A DNA stretch of 54,477 nt from a virus, in the IMG/VR virus record IMGVR_UViG_3300017956_000016, positions 1-54,477 of that record; one strand, written 5' to 3'. The notes under the pieces are model-generated. The model saw only the letters and a program-made list of their open reading frames with translations, was not told where the DNA came from and searched no databases. Below, in pieces: positions 17,501 through 25,518 of this stretch (positions are counted from its first letter, which is position 1; each line of letters starts with the position of its first letter). Both the position numbers and the translations under genes were made by a program.

Positions 17501-19004
17501 CACTAATGTCTGTAGTAGCAAAACCTCTGGCGCCAGAAATTCTACCGACCAGAAGATCTCCAGCAGCAACAGTTGCATTACCTGCGACAAAGTTGAGTGC
17601 TGTAAACATCTGGATGTCCATCATATAAAGATCCCAGATGCCAGTTGCTGCTTTTTGCAACTGCACGCAGCGTGCCCTACCAATCTTTTGACCAGTTACA
17701 CTGTTTCCACCATTCAGAGTCCATCCATCATGCAGATCGAGGACTTGATATGCGTCGGCAACACCTTCACCAGTAATATCAGGCCAACCATAGACATCAT
17801 AAACTTTGACATACTGACCCCATTCAATCGGAATGATTGAGTTTTGGACACCAGTAAAGTCTCTGGGTTTCTTGAGGTCAACATATTGAGGAGTAAGAAA
17901 CTCTGTCCTATAACCTCTAATGTATGCTTTACCTGGCGACACCTCAATAGCAGCGTATTCTTCGCTGGCAGCTTGACCCTCTCTAGAGGACTGACCAGGA
18001 CCATAAACGCCGTTATTGAAACCGTCGTCTCTATGCTCTCTTAATTTAACGTCGAATGTATCAATAACATAGTCACCAGACTCTTCATAAGTGCGTCTAG
18101 CGAGTGACTTTTCAAGGACAGAGTATGCTGTGTCATTAACGAATTGCTCGATCTTAGATTCTCTGATCCTGACCAATTCGATGAAGTTTTTATCAGTCTC
18201 GTCATCAATCGGTTTCTTGACGAGAGTTGTGCTAATCTTGAATCTATGAGATCCAGGAGCAGAATAGTTTGACGTGCCAGCAGCGTTATCATTCAGAGAA
18301 GGATCGTCTTCTGGAGTAACAATAGACTCCGAAATTTCAAGACCAATCCTATAAGAAGGGTTATTGCTATACTGGTCGAGGATAATATAAGCAGAAGGAA
18401 CATTGACAAAGTGACCACGAATAAAGTAAACACCATTGTTAATGTATGCAACCGATGCCACAGCGGAAGCATTAACAGGAAGGAGTTGAGCAAAAGGTGA
18501 TCCAACCTCAATGAGAGTTGTGCCAAAGGTCAACTCAGATTCGCAAATGAGTTGCTCGTTGTTTTGGAAACCCTTAACACCAACATCAGATGTAGTATCG
18601 CCCGAGTCGATATACTTCACATATACTGTGATGTATCCTTTGGAAGATTCTGCAGCAGAAATTGAATACAGGACCTTTGCTCGGATGCCACTTGTCAAAC
18701 CCGAGATGATCTTGCCATTCAGTTGAGATCTATAGGTTTCAACATCAACACCAAGGAATGCTTGTTGCAGGATGATTGCTTGGACGTTGAGATCGTATCC
18801 CACTTGACCAGGGATAACCATGGCACCTTCTTTGAAGAAGTGCTGACCCATGGACTCAATCTGATTCTGCAGAATGCTCTGCATCGTCGTGAGTTCTCTT
18901 GCCTGAATTGGGAATCCAGGTCTATACAACACTCGATAAAAATTCTTATCCTTATCGAAGTCGTCGAAATACGGACTAATGTTGAGGTTGGTATTTTGTG
19001 GCAT
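11559..19004 (-). CDS. large structural protein, DUF4815-type (baseplate/fibre)
   Basis: A 2,481-residue protein. The N-terminus (NISPYFDDFDKDKNFYRVLY, then RPGFPIQARELTTMQSILQN and FFKEGAMVIPGQV) is the DUF4815 signature of large cyanophage structural proteins. YIRGYRTEFLTP near residue 360 belongs to the same domain. Around residues 1365-1450 lies TAVPWIRSRNLAFDVYRMKP with FFDGVDVSAYITP. Around 1690-1735 is PLAQSFIVDEEGGIFITGVD followed by RTRDDNIPISMQIR. Both blocks recur in cyanophage tail proteins. Small modules of the type ISGLTSGIRAKV and GEQIVGEDSDGNVLRATI appear several times, and near residue 2110 there is a STSINVEAAGGF module shared with the giant protein and the 613-residue protein. 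The gene starts four bases after gp8. It may fill the T4 gp9/gp10 role connecting baseplate to fibres, but I cannot align it to either. Confidence 0.85.
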   Translation of the reverse strand: MPQNTNLNISPYFDDFDKDKNFYRVLYRPGFPIQARELTTMQSILQNQIESMGQHFFKEGAMVIPGQVGYDLNVQAIILQQAFLGVDVETYRSQLNGKIISGLTSGIRAKVLYSISAAESSKGYITVYVKYIDSGDTTSDVGVKGFQNNEQLICESELTFGTTLIEVGSPFAQLLPVNASAVASVAYINNGVYFIRGHFVNVPSAYIILDQYSNNPSYRIGLEISESIVTPEDDPSLNDNAAGTSNYSAPGSHRFKISTTLVKKPIDDETDKNFIELVRIRESKIEQFVNDTAYSVLEKSLARRTYEESGDYVIDTFDVKLREHRDDGFNNGVYGPGQSSREGQAASEEYAAIEVSPGKAYIRGYRTEFLTPQYVDLKKPRDFTGVQNSIIPIEWGQYVKVYDVYGWPDITGEGVADAYQVLDLHDGWTLNGGNSVTGQKIGRARCVQLQKAATGIWDLYMMDIQMFTALNFVAGNATVAAGDLLVGRISGARGFATTDISGTYVGLEQVSGVFTDGEVITRDGRVVGTVDAVFSYQVNDVRSCVAYNSNSQVSFLANWLLNDTSVVRGATITIDQAGNQNIIGLQGSKFEEDLRPGDILSPNGASSTEGDISLVVKKITKSAINHTSGNNVGGTPVFNYQSQTALLDTGLTKGAITDGDYTTVVRYRPFIFNTTQPTGQLSIDLPRQSMKSLSDESFFVYRTFSNKTVVSGGLTVALPESEQFASLDDENYQLTILAQSGSAYAVGDNLDLEALDEAGTLTVTFGADRQSITIDGLTGVTTVKLTALVSKNIVSRKIKTASKMRALKVTRTNKNNDIQKYGLLYGNLYGTRIQDQEISFGLNDVYKIHAVYESEDDNAPKVPYVVLSEATFFAPGTVVTGATSGARATVVSFINATLRLYNVNLNDIQFNPGEQIVGEDSDGNVLRATIDDADGSVVKGSKVVTDLFNLNDGQTPFYYNVSKLVRKSGVTAPTRQLMVIFDYFIHEASGDYFSAQSYTGIDFDQIPAPILQGSSKNVRDQIDFRPAVGELATGNGTVTGPFEVTCATLDFDARVFSTTNQGAGAAAVATLFDIPKAETEFRCDYEYYLPRTDKLFLSHDNKLKLVYGISAEDPQPPENIQNAMCLAVMKHKAYMYDPQRDSTITQEIIRRYTMKDIGDLEKRINNVEYYTALSLLEVQTDATRSYDENGFDRLKNGFVVDDFTDHKIGDVNSGDYKCSLDFQEGLLRPSHYTSNVPLQINTTKSQNVVVTSGNIAMLPYEDVAVVTQPYASRSENVNPFNVFTFIGRIDLTPTSDDWLETNRLPARVENVEGDFSSVARELDIDPNTGFAPIQWGGWRTNWSSESLVSTDTIINRSGSTHGGGGWVGTRHRGLEFIHQRRTFQVRTNQSRQGIRTRIVPRIERKSLGDSILSQTAVPWIRSRNLAFDVYRMKPRTRIYCFFDGVDVSAYITPKVIELNKSGTNSTISRDVIGPEGSEGLSTPSVVLPPDPTIDNSNQIPFVVGETVIGTESNVRLKVAAADDAYVTNPYGQGTETLPSSYASNTPYLNVDVEEMAKTANGRFQGNMKIGELLVGLTSGAAAYVKDRRLLTDNVGNFKGTFFIPNPKVDSNPRWATGTRTLRFTTNPQNSREAGAVDSSADTEYRASGILQTVRENILAVRNAEIVRDTVNDERTIVSGTRTETRQIGWYDPLAQSFIVDEEGGIFITGVDIFFRTRDDNIPISMQIRTMENGNPTKDILPLSDITINANDVEVSESAEIPTRFEFRSPVYIKQSVEYCFVLLSDSNEYQVWISRMGDIEKSGNRTISEQPYAGVLFKSQNASTWTADQYEDLKFTIYKANYTSLTGTVTLENVEMGETNGGYTQLRNNPLVTIQPEQVLTLPAGTNNTYTVGARLKQTPSNAEGTVVEFDSTSDPETITLTDIEGTWAAGFLDGNNNAFQGIKSSQSTAIFQLSTVSNGDFSPRPGAPGGATTEVDIISGSTSNATATVTGYYATGDTLPDGVTTAANPVLYVNYVDKAFDLSDTLSENGGVVTATITSVAYSGDTYNQFPTAAPSYQQKDRKVLVYHKNHCMHQRTNNVEISGVVSEVPPTTLTSSLSAGSTSINVEAAGGFHTFVNGTAIGNLNPGYLIIGNEIIQYSAISSNGQVITVATNGRGAAGTTDTDHPTGAVVQCYNFDGIPLTEINKVHDGIDDPWIDHYLLNTTSVATNGIRGGGANVLASQNFQFEVLRPSIANMVFPDTSISARVNTTTATSVGDGTTVIDQASFVNNGQYYDITLNTENYFTTPQMVCSKVNESNKLGGNKSISIDCALATDNPNLSPYVDLDRTSLICVSNRINQWPGGPQQYGINAEIDTQSNVSLEPVGDQNDAVYLTRIANLTQLSRTLKIDFGAYKPQGSEVRVYIKTFESGADSDPETVNFTEIFPVADIPASDVYEFRDYSYEQTGLSFNAFQVKIVMRSKNQAIVPQIIDLRSIALAT

Positions 19005-19007
19005 CTC

Positions 19008-20543
19008 TTAGAACTCGATTACGACTTTAATGTCTTCAATTTGGTCACCAGCACGAGTGATGGGACCTCTATTATCTATGTAAATAATTCTTCCCGAATT
19101 TGGCTCAATCTCAGGATCGGCATAACCATTAGTAAATGCCATACCCAAGTCATATTCAGTGTTGTTGATAACACGAGTGGAAGTGCCAGATACAATCGGG
19201 AAGTTGATATCTGGGTCTCCAGACGTGCCAGAGATAGCACCCACAATCGGGTTACCACCGTCAAACTCTGTGAGACTACCTGTGATCTCAGGGAAAATAC
19301 CGTCAATTCTATTTTGATAGAATTTCAGGACTTTAGTTGTGCTATTCCAAGAAACAACACGACCACGAGCAGTCACTTGCTGACCACCAACAGTCCTTGA
19401 CTGAGTAACAATCTCGTCTGTTGTATAGTTGCCAGTAAATGTTGGCGAGAAGATTGCTGCCTTTGTGCCAGACAAAGTTAATTCTGCAGTCAATTCCTGA
19501 GTGCCAAATCTATTGGGGTTGAGCAAAAGACCAATACGACGATAATCGTTATCAGTCGGGAAGTCTCCGCTACCCTCATCGTAGGTAAACTTAGTGTTGA
19601 TCATCACACGATATCCGCCCAACTCTGTGTCTGGGGCAGCACCGTGACCAGTCGGGGGAGGAATGATAACCTCTACGTTAGCACCAGCGCCAGCGCCAGC
19701 ACCGATACCATTCACCTCGTCAATCACAACCTTACCGAAGGTGTAGTTAGATCCACCAGAAGTCACTGTGGCAGTAACCAACTTACCACCATCAACCACC
19801 AGAGAAACACGACCACCAACGCCGTCGCCCTTGATGGGCACGTTTTCGTAAGTGCCGTTGTTGTAACCTGTGCCAGAAGATCCAATAATAATAGTATCGA
19901 TCTCACCGCCAACTGCATCAGACACAACAGCAGTGTCATTCAACACTGGCATATATTCGTTGGAGAAGAATTTAAGCACCTGTCCCACAGGGATGGTGTA
20001 GAGATACTTCCAACGATAACCGTCAGCAGTTGTAATAATAGATGTCGATGTGCCTGTTGGCTCAACCGTGGAAGGTTTGCCGTTGGGGTCACTGGGAGAC
20101 GTGCCGTTGTAGATACACTTGTAAACTTGATACGATGAGTTAACAACGTAGAAGTCGGCGTCAAACAGTTTAGTTGCACCAGAAGATGCAGTCTTTGTTG
20201 AGGAGTAGTCATGACGATACATGTCATAGACATAACCCAAACCACCAGTTGTCTGCTCTGGGGGAATCCAGTTAACACGACGGACAACCTGAATAGTGTC
20301 GTTTGCCAAGACTCGCTTCAGGGAGATCATGTCAGCGAAGTCGTCAGAAAACTCCTGCAGAGAGTCTGTCGGATCGGGGGGATCATTCTCATTATCCCAA
20401 GACTGAGGGCGACCAATAAACACATAGAGTCTATCCCTGCTTGCGCCAGCATCCAAATCGGACTGGGCGGAATCAGGACCCTCAAGTGATTTGATAAATC
20501 GCTTCGCAGTAAAAATTCTAAACTGGTCGGTAAGTAGCGCCAT
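19008..20543 (-). CDS. gp8: baseplate wedge protein gp8-like with insertion
   Basis: A 511-residue protein, against about 334 for T4 gp8. The N-terminus matches the gp8 layout: YVFIGRPQSWDNENDPPDPT, DSLQEFSDDFADMISLKRVL, then VVRRVNWIP, YVVNSSYQVYKCI, a VEPTG turn and GYRWKYLYTIPVG. T4 gp8 has corresponding elements in the same order (GRSEPW, PPYPTDS, PRRDW, VYRCL, EPGDGYVWEYLFEIP). gp8 is a dimer in each baseplate wedge and binds gp7 and gp10. Residues ~213-298 contain a GSGY-type insert (GSSGTGYNNGTYENVPIKGD, then GGSNYTFGKVVI), which partly explains the extra length. A late-promoter motif lies 26 bases before the start. Confidence 0.88.
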   Translation of the reverse strand: MALLTDQFRIFTAKRFIKSLEGPDSAQSDLDAGASRDRLYVFIGRPQSWDNENDPPDPTDSLQEFSDDFADMISLKRVLANDTIQVVRRVNWIPPEQTTGGLGYVYDMYRHDYSSTKTASSGATKLFDADFYVVNSSYQVYKCIYNGTSPSDPNGKPSTVEPTGTSTSIITTADGYRWKYLYTIPVGQVLKFFSNEYMPVLNDTAVVSDAVGGEIDTIIIGSSGTGYNNGTYENVPIKGDGVGGRVSLVVDGGKLVTATVTSGGSNYTFGKVVIDEVNGIGAGAGAGANVEVIIPPPTGHGAAPDTELGGYRVMINTKFTYDEGSGDFPTDNDYRRIGLLLNPNRFGTQELTAELTLSGTKAAIFSPTFTGNYTTDEIVTQSRTVGGQQVTARGRVVSWNSTTKVLKFYQNRIDGIFPEITGSLTEFDGGNPIVGAISGTSGDPDINFPIVSGTSTRVINNTEYDLGMAFTNGYADPEIEPNSGRIIYIDNRGPITRAGDQIEDIKVVIEF

Positions 20544-20568
20544 TTAACTAATAGGATCTCCCACTCTT

Positions 20569-20576
20569 TATTTATG
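20569..20576 (-). promoter_or_regulatory. T4-like late promoter upstream of gp8, CATAAATA
   Basis: The minus strand reads CATAAATA in the 37-base gap between the 613-residue gene and gp8, 26 bases before the gp8 start. It has one mismatch from the T4 late consensus and sits in one of the few true intergenic gaps. Confidence 0.65.
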
Positions 20577-20580
20577 GACT

Positions 20581-22422
20581 TTATTCATCCTCGTTTCTGA
20601 GTCTGTTTGTATACTCTACGACCAACATATTGGTTGTTGCACCAGTCTGTTGACCTAATATTTGCTCGTTAGCAGTAAACTTGACTGCAACTCCAGGAAG
20701 GATTGACTGTAGACTCAGATAATATTCCCCAGACTTCTCTGCAGCAACAAAAGAAGTTACAGTTGCAGCAACACCAGACACCTGTCCAACAACAGTCTCT
20801 CCAACAACATATGTTGCATTAGGAGACTTGTTGTTTACTCTCAATACGGCGGTCGAGGTGTGTGCATCTCCATCTCCAAGAGCACCAGCACCAATGATTG
20901 TTGCCAGTTGTTGTGGAGATCCACCGTCATAAACTTTATCTGCAAGTTGGAATAGTGTCAGGTTGACTCCACCCAACTCCTCTTCAATACCATATTTGGA
21001 TGATGCAATACCACCGTCAAGATTTGTATCGAATTCAAATTCTGTGCCAGTATTTACCAAGTCGGGGATGCCGTCTCCAGCACCATCCAATTCGTCATCA
21101 TCTTCAAATCGTCTATTTAGAATTAGACTGAGTGGATTTGTAAATGCAACAATGTCATCCCCAATGGATTCGACAAGGGTGTGTGGAGATACGCCAGTGG
21201 CAGATGACTGTGCAGCACCAGCGACAAACTGGATAGATTTGGTTTTGTCGGCAGAATTGCCACCATCAATAAAGGCAAGCTCGTCAACCTCAAAGGTCAA
21301 ATACAGAGCATGGGATACTGGATCCCAATCATAAACAATAGCAATTCTGTTTGACGCACTGCTCTGATATCTTTTTACTTGGTCGGTAACGTTAAAGATA
21401 TACTGAGATACGCCATCTGCATCATCTTGCAATGTATCCAAAAAGACCTTCTGGTCATATCTAAAGTTTGTGCCTCTATCGCAACCAGTGAATGATGTAG
21501 CAGTTTTACCTGTATATCTAACGATCTCTTTGTTGAGAAGAATTTTACCAGATCCAGGGAAGGGTGCAGTTGTCTGCACATTGATCGTTGTATCACTGGG
21601 AGTGACATCCTCAATCAGACCAGTGATATTGTAAAGAATTGAGTTAAGTGACTGTCTGTTTCTTTGCTTCCTAATTAAGTTTGTATCTCTAGCAAAAACA
21701 ACTTTTGGAGGATTGGTATATCCATTTCCAGGACTATCAATATCAATACTTGTAATTGATCCAAGATTGATATATGCAGTTGCCGTAGCACCCCTACCAC
21801 CACCACCAATAAGTTGGATGATGGGTGATGTTTCAAAGAATTCTCCACTATTGGTGATGGTAACCCCAGTAACCTTACCAAACTGGTTAACGCCCACAAC
21901 ACCAGTTGCACCATCACCACCGCCACCGCTGATAATGATGTTTGCATCTTCGGGGGTATAGTTTCTCCCCTCTCTTTCGATCTTTAGACCAGTAACACCG
22001 CCAGTGACAGGTACCAACTCTGCACCAGTGCCACCGCCACCTATTACTCTTGCAGTTGTGCCGCTGAAGTAGTTATCACCATTTGTTGTGACTTGGATAA
22101 AATCCAATTCACCAGTTGGAGTGAGATTGATCTTACCTTTTGCCCCATATGCACCATCATCAGTGCTTTCGATTATGAGACGAAGGGGATCGTAACCCTC
22201 TCCAGGATCAATAACCTCAACGGAAAGAATCCTGCCATTGGCAATGACAGGTCTTAAAACCGCTTCTCTGAGCGGTGTGCCACAATTTTGGACTGTTAGT
22301 TTTGGAGGATCTGTTGGATCGTAACCCGACCCACCTTCCACAACATAAACGTCTCTAACCCCAAAGACACTATTGAATTGGGGAGAAATTATAGCACCAG
22401 ATCCAGGGACTGTTCTTGGCAT
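20581..22422 (-). CDS. GSGY-repeat structural protein
   Basis: A 613-residue protein built of glycine-rich beta modules. Residues ~1-250 contain about seven units with cores such as GGSGYDPTDPPKLTV, GEGYDPLRLII, GGGGDGATGVVGV, GGGGRGATATAYI and GNGYTNPPKVVFA. A region near residues 270-330 (TTINVQTTAPFPGSGKILLN, then EIVRYTGKTATSFTG) is a second module type, and the C-terminus carries two VVGETVVGQVSGVAATV-like units. No catalytic motif is seen. It is coupled to the gene before it (TAATG). The same modules occur in gp14, gp8, the gp7-like giant and the 1,207-residue protein. A virion surface or fibre role is inferred from this and from position. Confidence 0.8.
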   Translation of the reverse strand: MPRTVPGSGAIISPQFNSVFGVRDVYVVEGGSGYDPTDPPKLTVQNCGTPLREAVLRPVIANGRILSVEVIDPGEGYDPLRLIIESTDDGAYGAKGKINLTPTGELDFIQVTTNGDNYFSGTTARVIGGGGTGAELVPVTGGVTGLKIEREGRNYTPEDANIIISGGGGDGATGVVGVNQFGKVTGVTITNSGEFFETSPIIQLIGGGGRGATATAYINLGSITSIDIDSPGNGYTNPPKVVFARDTNLIRKQRNRQSLNSILYNITGLIEDVTPSDTTINVQTTAPFPGSGKILLNKEIVRYTGKTATSFTGCDRGTNFRYDQKVFLDTLQDDADGVSQYIFNVTDQVKRYQSSASNRIAIVYDWDPVSHALYLTFEVDELAFIDGGNSADKTKSIQFVAGAAQSSATGVSPHTLVESIGDDIVAFTNPLSLILNRRFEDDDELDGAGDGIPDLVNTGTEFEFDTNLDGGIASSKYGIEEELGGVNLTLFQLADKVYDGGSPQQLATIIGAGALGDGDAHTSTAVLRVNNKSPNATYVVGETVVGQVSGVAATVTSFVAAEKSGEYYLSLQSILPGVAVKFTANEQILGQQTGATTNMLVVEYTNRLRNEDE

Positions 22423-23897
22423 TAGACGACTACGATATTACCGACCATATTGCTATGGACTGTGCATTGATAAACATATGTGGTGCCAGCAGAAAGGCTG
22501 TGAGGCACGGTCCAATATTGAATGCCCATTTGGTTTCCTGTGACGCCACTGACTGCAGCTCCACCGTTGGAAACTCTAATCTCCAGCGGGTGGCTGGGAG
22601 CATTGTTTTCAAATCTGTATGTAAACCCACGATAGACATAAATCGTGGGATCGGTTTGACCCGAGAATCCAGCACCATTCAACGTATAATCGCTGTTGCT
22701 CGAAGCAGTGAATACGATGTTAAGTGCAGGTGATGCAACAGCATCCCACTGATTAACACCGTAAATGATATTCTGACCTTCCGATGCAGACGGCAGTTTA
22801 TATGCTGTTGTTTGATCGATTGTCAGGGTAGACCCAGCCAGGCTGGTGCTAATTGCAGCGCTACCAGTGATTGTAAATTCATCGGTAGAAGATGTTGCCG
22901 TATACGATCCACCAACACTATCGTTAATTGTCTGCAGGACGTTTTGCACCACATTAGGTGATGTGTTGGTGAATGTCAGGTTATTTGCATTGAGGTTTGT
23001 CTCAATACCTGTGCCGCCAACAAAGTTGATAGTATCTGTTGTTGTGGTTGCTGTGCGAGTGCCGTTGTCTGCTCCAAAGGTCACAAATACATTCTGATCA
23101 GGATCGCCCAGAGCGCCAGTCATATCAATAGTGACTGTATCTCCAGTGATCGTTGTCGAAATATTTGTGCCACCAGCAATAATCAAAGTATCATTTGCTG
23201 CAGAGGCAGTTGTCGTGCCCGTATCAGCATTGATGGTTTCAAAAAGGTTTTGTGTAGTGCCACCGCCAGTGCCAGAGTCTTCATCATTAGCAGGCTCCCA
23301 TGCAGTATTAGTAGCATTCCACTTCAGGACTTGACCATCGGAAGGACCACCATTAACTGTGGTGTCAACATCTGTGAGTGCAGAGATGCCATCGTTTACG
23401 TCAAGCAAACGAATCCAATTACCAGCATGAGCAAAGTAACCATTGCCAGGATCGTGAGCGTGGGCAAACATGCCATGGTGATCTGCTGCAACTGGGAAAG
23501 AAGCAACGTCAGCATAGTCACCAACATACTTTAGGTAACCATCATCGCCATCAATATATACCTTTCTGCTACCCTGACTACCTGCTTTGAAGTCGATGTC
23601 TCCAGTAGCGTTTGGCTCAATAACAATATTTCCACTGTCTTCCGAAACAATCTTGAATTCACCAACATTCAAGTCTGCACTCAGTCGATCGAAATGACCC
23701 TCAGCAAAGATCGATCCATTCCAACGCAACACTTGCCCATCCAGAGGAGCATTGATTCCAATCTGGAGGTTGGTGTCATTTCCTAATGATGCATATATCT
23801 CATCGATAACGGAATTGATTTTAATCGCACCGTCTCGTAGAGTATCACCTGTGCCATCATTAGCAGCACTGCCGACGTTAAGATTTTGCTTTGCCAT
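22422..23897 (-). CDS. virion protein with C-terminal cupredoxin-like domain
   Basis: A 491-residue protein. The N-terminus (NLNVGSAANDGTGDTLRDGA, then IKINSVIDEIYASLG) is a short module widespread on T4-like cyanophage fibre proteins. A low-complexity beta region rich in Thr, Asn and Asp follows (~50-390). The last ~75 residues resemble a small cupredoxin: FTYRFENNAPSHPLEIRV, a turn region, then TTYVYQCTVHSNMVGNIVVV. His436, Cys478, His481 and Met484 sit as the type 1 copper ligands of plastocyanin-like proteins do, with C-x2-H-x2-M spacing. Copper binding is therefore predicted but not shown. No signal peptide or lipobox is present, so it is not an exported electron carrier. A CTAAATA late-promoter-like motif precedes the gene; the sequence just before the ATG (CTACCTCCC) lacks a ribosome-binding site. 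Confidence 0.8.
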   Translation of the reverse strand: MAKQNLNVGSAANDGTGDTLRDGAIKINSVIDEIYASLGNDTNLQIGINAPLDGQVLRWNGSIFAEGHFDRLSADLNVGEFKIVSEDSGNIVIEPNATGDIDFKAGSQGSRKVYIDGDDGYLKYVGDYADVASFPVAADHHGMFAHAHDPGNGYFAHAGNWIRLLDVNDGISALTDVDTTVNGGPSDGQVLKWNATNTAWEPANDEDSGTGGGTTQNLFETINADTGTTTASAANDTLIIAGGTNISTTITGDTVTIDMTGALGDPDQNVFVTFGADNGTRTATTTTDTINFVGGTGIETNLNANNLTFTNTSPNVVQNVLQTINDSVGGSYTATSSTDEFTITGSAAISTSLAGSTLTIDQTTAYKLPSASEGQNIIYGVNQWDAVASPALNIVFTASSNSDYTLNGAGFSGQTDPTIYVYRGFTYRFENNAPSHPLEIRVSNGGAAVSGVTGNQMGIQYWTVPHSLSAGTTYVYQCTVHSNMVGNIVVV

Positions 23898-23919
23898 GGG
23901 AGGTAGTTTTCTACAGTGT

Positions 23920-23927
23920 TATTTAGG
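23920..23927 (-). promoter_or_regulatory. late-promoter-like motif, CCTAAATA
   Basis: The minus strand reads CCTAAATA over the stop codon of the YHYH-domain gene and 22 bases before the next start. It carries the TAAATA core of T4 late promoters with two changes at the 5' side. Confidence 0.45.
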
Positions 23928-25518
23928 TGCCATCAAAGGTTTGAGTTGTGGAGTCAAACGTGGTAGATGTGAAGGATAGGTCAGCACCAGTTTGACCAGC
24001 ACCACCGCCAAGGACAGTAAGTGTTGCCACATTAGATTCCAAGGGTGAGTTTTGTGCAGGAGCAGGAGCGCCAATGGGTCCACGAATCTCACACTTATAT
24101 CGGTATCCCGCCATGTAGGACAAGGCAGTGAATGTCAGTGAATTGGATGTTGCTCCTGTGATGACTGCATATGCAAATCCACCATCAGTAGATCTATACC
24201 AGCGATAACTGATAGGTCCGTTTTCTGGAAGAATTTGTGCTTGGATGCTGAATGTAACTGATGTATTTGCGTTGACAGAAGCAGACTGTGGTTGGAGGGT
24301 AATCTGCAGTGTGGGTGGAGTGACCGTCCCTCCGCCACCTGTGGGGGGTGCAGGAGGCGCTGCAGCACCGTTGTTTGGTGGTTGTGCTATGGTTTCCCTA
24401 GTGGTGCTACCAATCAGATATGGGAATGCTGGATGATCTACATCGCCAGGCAATGTTGAAAGGAAGTAAGCATATGTCCCACTTGGGAATTCGGGAGTCA
24501 CGCAGAATCTGCCATTATGATAGTCAAGGTCACCTAGACCCTCTACATACTCCCAGTCCTGCATCAGAGACCCTGCAGGGGGGTTTTGAGCAGTGCTACC
24601 ATATGCAGGTCTATTTTCTACTTCAATAGATCTTGCACGATATTGGGACTGCATTGGAAGAGTTGTTTGGGATGCCTGCCAAGGATCCTCATAACCATAA
24701 GGTCCATAAATGGGAAATCCATCAAATGCAAATCCAACGATCTTTGAGTGACCATCGGGGTGCCTTAGGTTATCTCCGTTAAACTGACTGCCACCGTAGT
24801 AGTCGTTATAGTTTGCCATGGAGGCATTGTCTTTCCAGCAATCTAGAAAGTGTGTGTCATGGTAGTGATATTGACCAGTTTGCTCTGGATGACCACCACA
24901 GGCATCATCGCCAAAATCTACAGGTGATCCTTCAAAGTGAGCGTTCCAGTTGAAACCCACAGGAGGATTACCGCCATTTCCAGCACTGGGGTTAAAGAAA
25001 ACAACACCATTAGCAGAAATGCCAATAGCGCCCAGCGGCGTAGCCGACCGCCCGTTTCTTTGGTCGTAGTATGTGTATGTCCTTCCTTCTGCATATGCAA
25101 TGGTTTGCGACTCTGCAACAATTAAGTCAAGACGATCATCTTCAGCCAACCAACATTCACCAGCGATAGATGTAAATACTGGTCCTCTAAAGATAAACTT
25201 TTGCTTTCTTCCATCGGAAAAAACAAAAAGGATGTTATCACCTGGGACAATTTGTCCACCACTAAATATCCCATTGTCATTCAATGACAAGTTGATAGAT
25301 ATCACAAAACCAGTTTGAGCGAATACGTTATCGTCAAACTGTCTGGGGGTGCCAAACTCACCACCTCTATATGTAAACGTCCATTCAAAATCCTGCTCAG
25401 TTACACTGTTTGGATTATTTTGATTAGGAAACGTCCCGTATGAAACGGGGGTGGGAAGACCATCCCCCGTTACGGTTAGTTGTTTAGTGCCAGGTTCGTA
25501 GCTTGCAGTTGCGGTCAT
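23923..25518 (-). CDS. YHYH-domain protein with Ig-like C-terminus
   Basis: A 531-residue protein. Residues ~125-370 form a YHYH domain: GQYHYHDTHFLDCW near 215, DGHSKIVGFAFDGFPIYGPY near 255-275, DLDYHNGRFCVTPEFPSGTY near 335, then AFPYLIG. The family is named for its YHYH motif; it is found in bacterial secreted proteins and cyanophage virions, and its activity is unknown to me. Residues ~403-505 are an Ig-like domain (LQPQSASVNANTSVTFSIQA, then YRWYRSTDGG and YRYKCEIRG). No signal peptide is visible. The start overlaps the stop of the gp7-like giant by four bases (ATGA), and the giant has a related YHYH domain and Ig-like end, so this gene may be a split-off or duplicate of part of the giant. 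An adhesive role is inferred. Confidence 0.82.
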   Translation of the reverse strand: MTATASYEPGTKQLTVTGDGLPTPVSYGTFPNQNNPNSVTEQDFEWTFTYRGGEFGTPRQFDDNVFAQTGFVISINLSLNDNGIFSGGQIVPGDNILFVFSDGRKQKFIFRGPVFTSIAGECWLAEDDRLDLIVAESQTIAYAEGRTYTYYDQRNGRSATPLGAIGISANGVVFFNPSAGNGGNPPVGFNWNAHFEGSPVDFGDDACGGHPEQTGQYHYHDTHFLDCWKDNASMANYNDYYGGSQFNGDNLRHPDGHSKIVGFAFDGFPIYGPYGYEDPWQASQTTLPMQSQYRARSIEVENRPAYGSTAQNPPAGSLMQDWEYVEGLGDLDYHNGRFCVTPEFPSGTYAYFLSTLPGDVDHPAFPYLIGSTTRETIAQPPNNGAAAPPAPPTGGGGTVTPPTLQITLQPQSASVNANTSVTFSIQAQILPENGPISYRWYRSTDGGFAYAVITGATSNSLTFTALSYMAGYRYKCEIRGPIGAPAPAQNSPLESNVATLTVLGGGAGQTGADLSFTSTTFDSTTQTFDGT

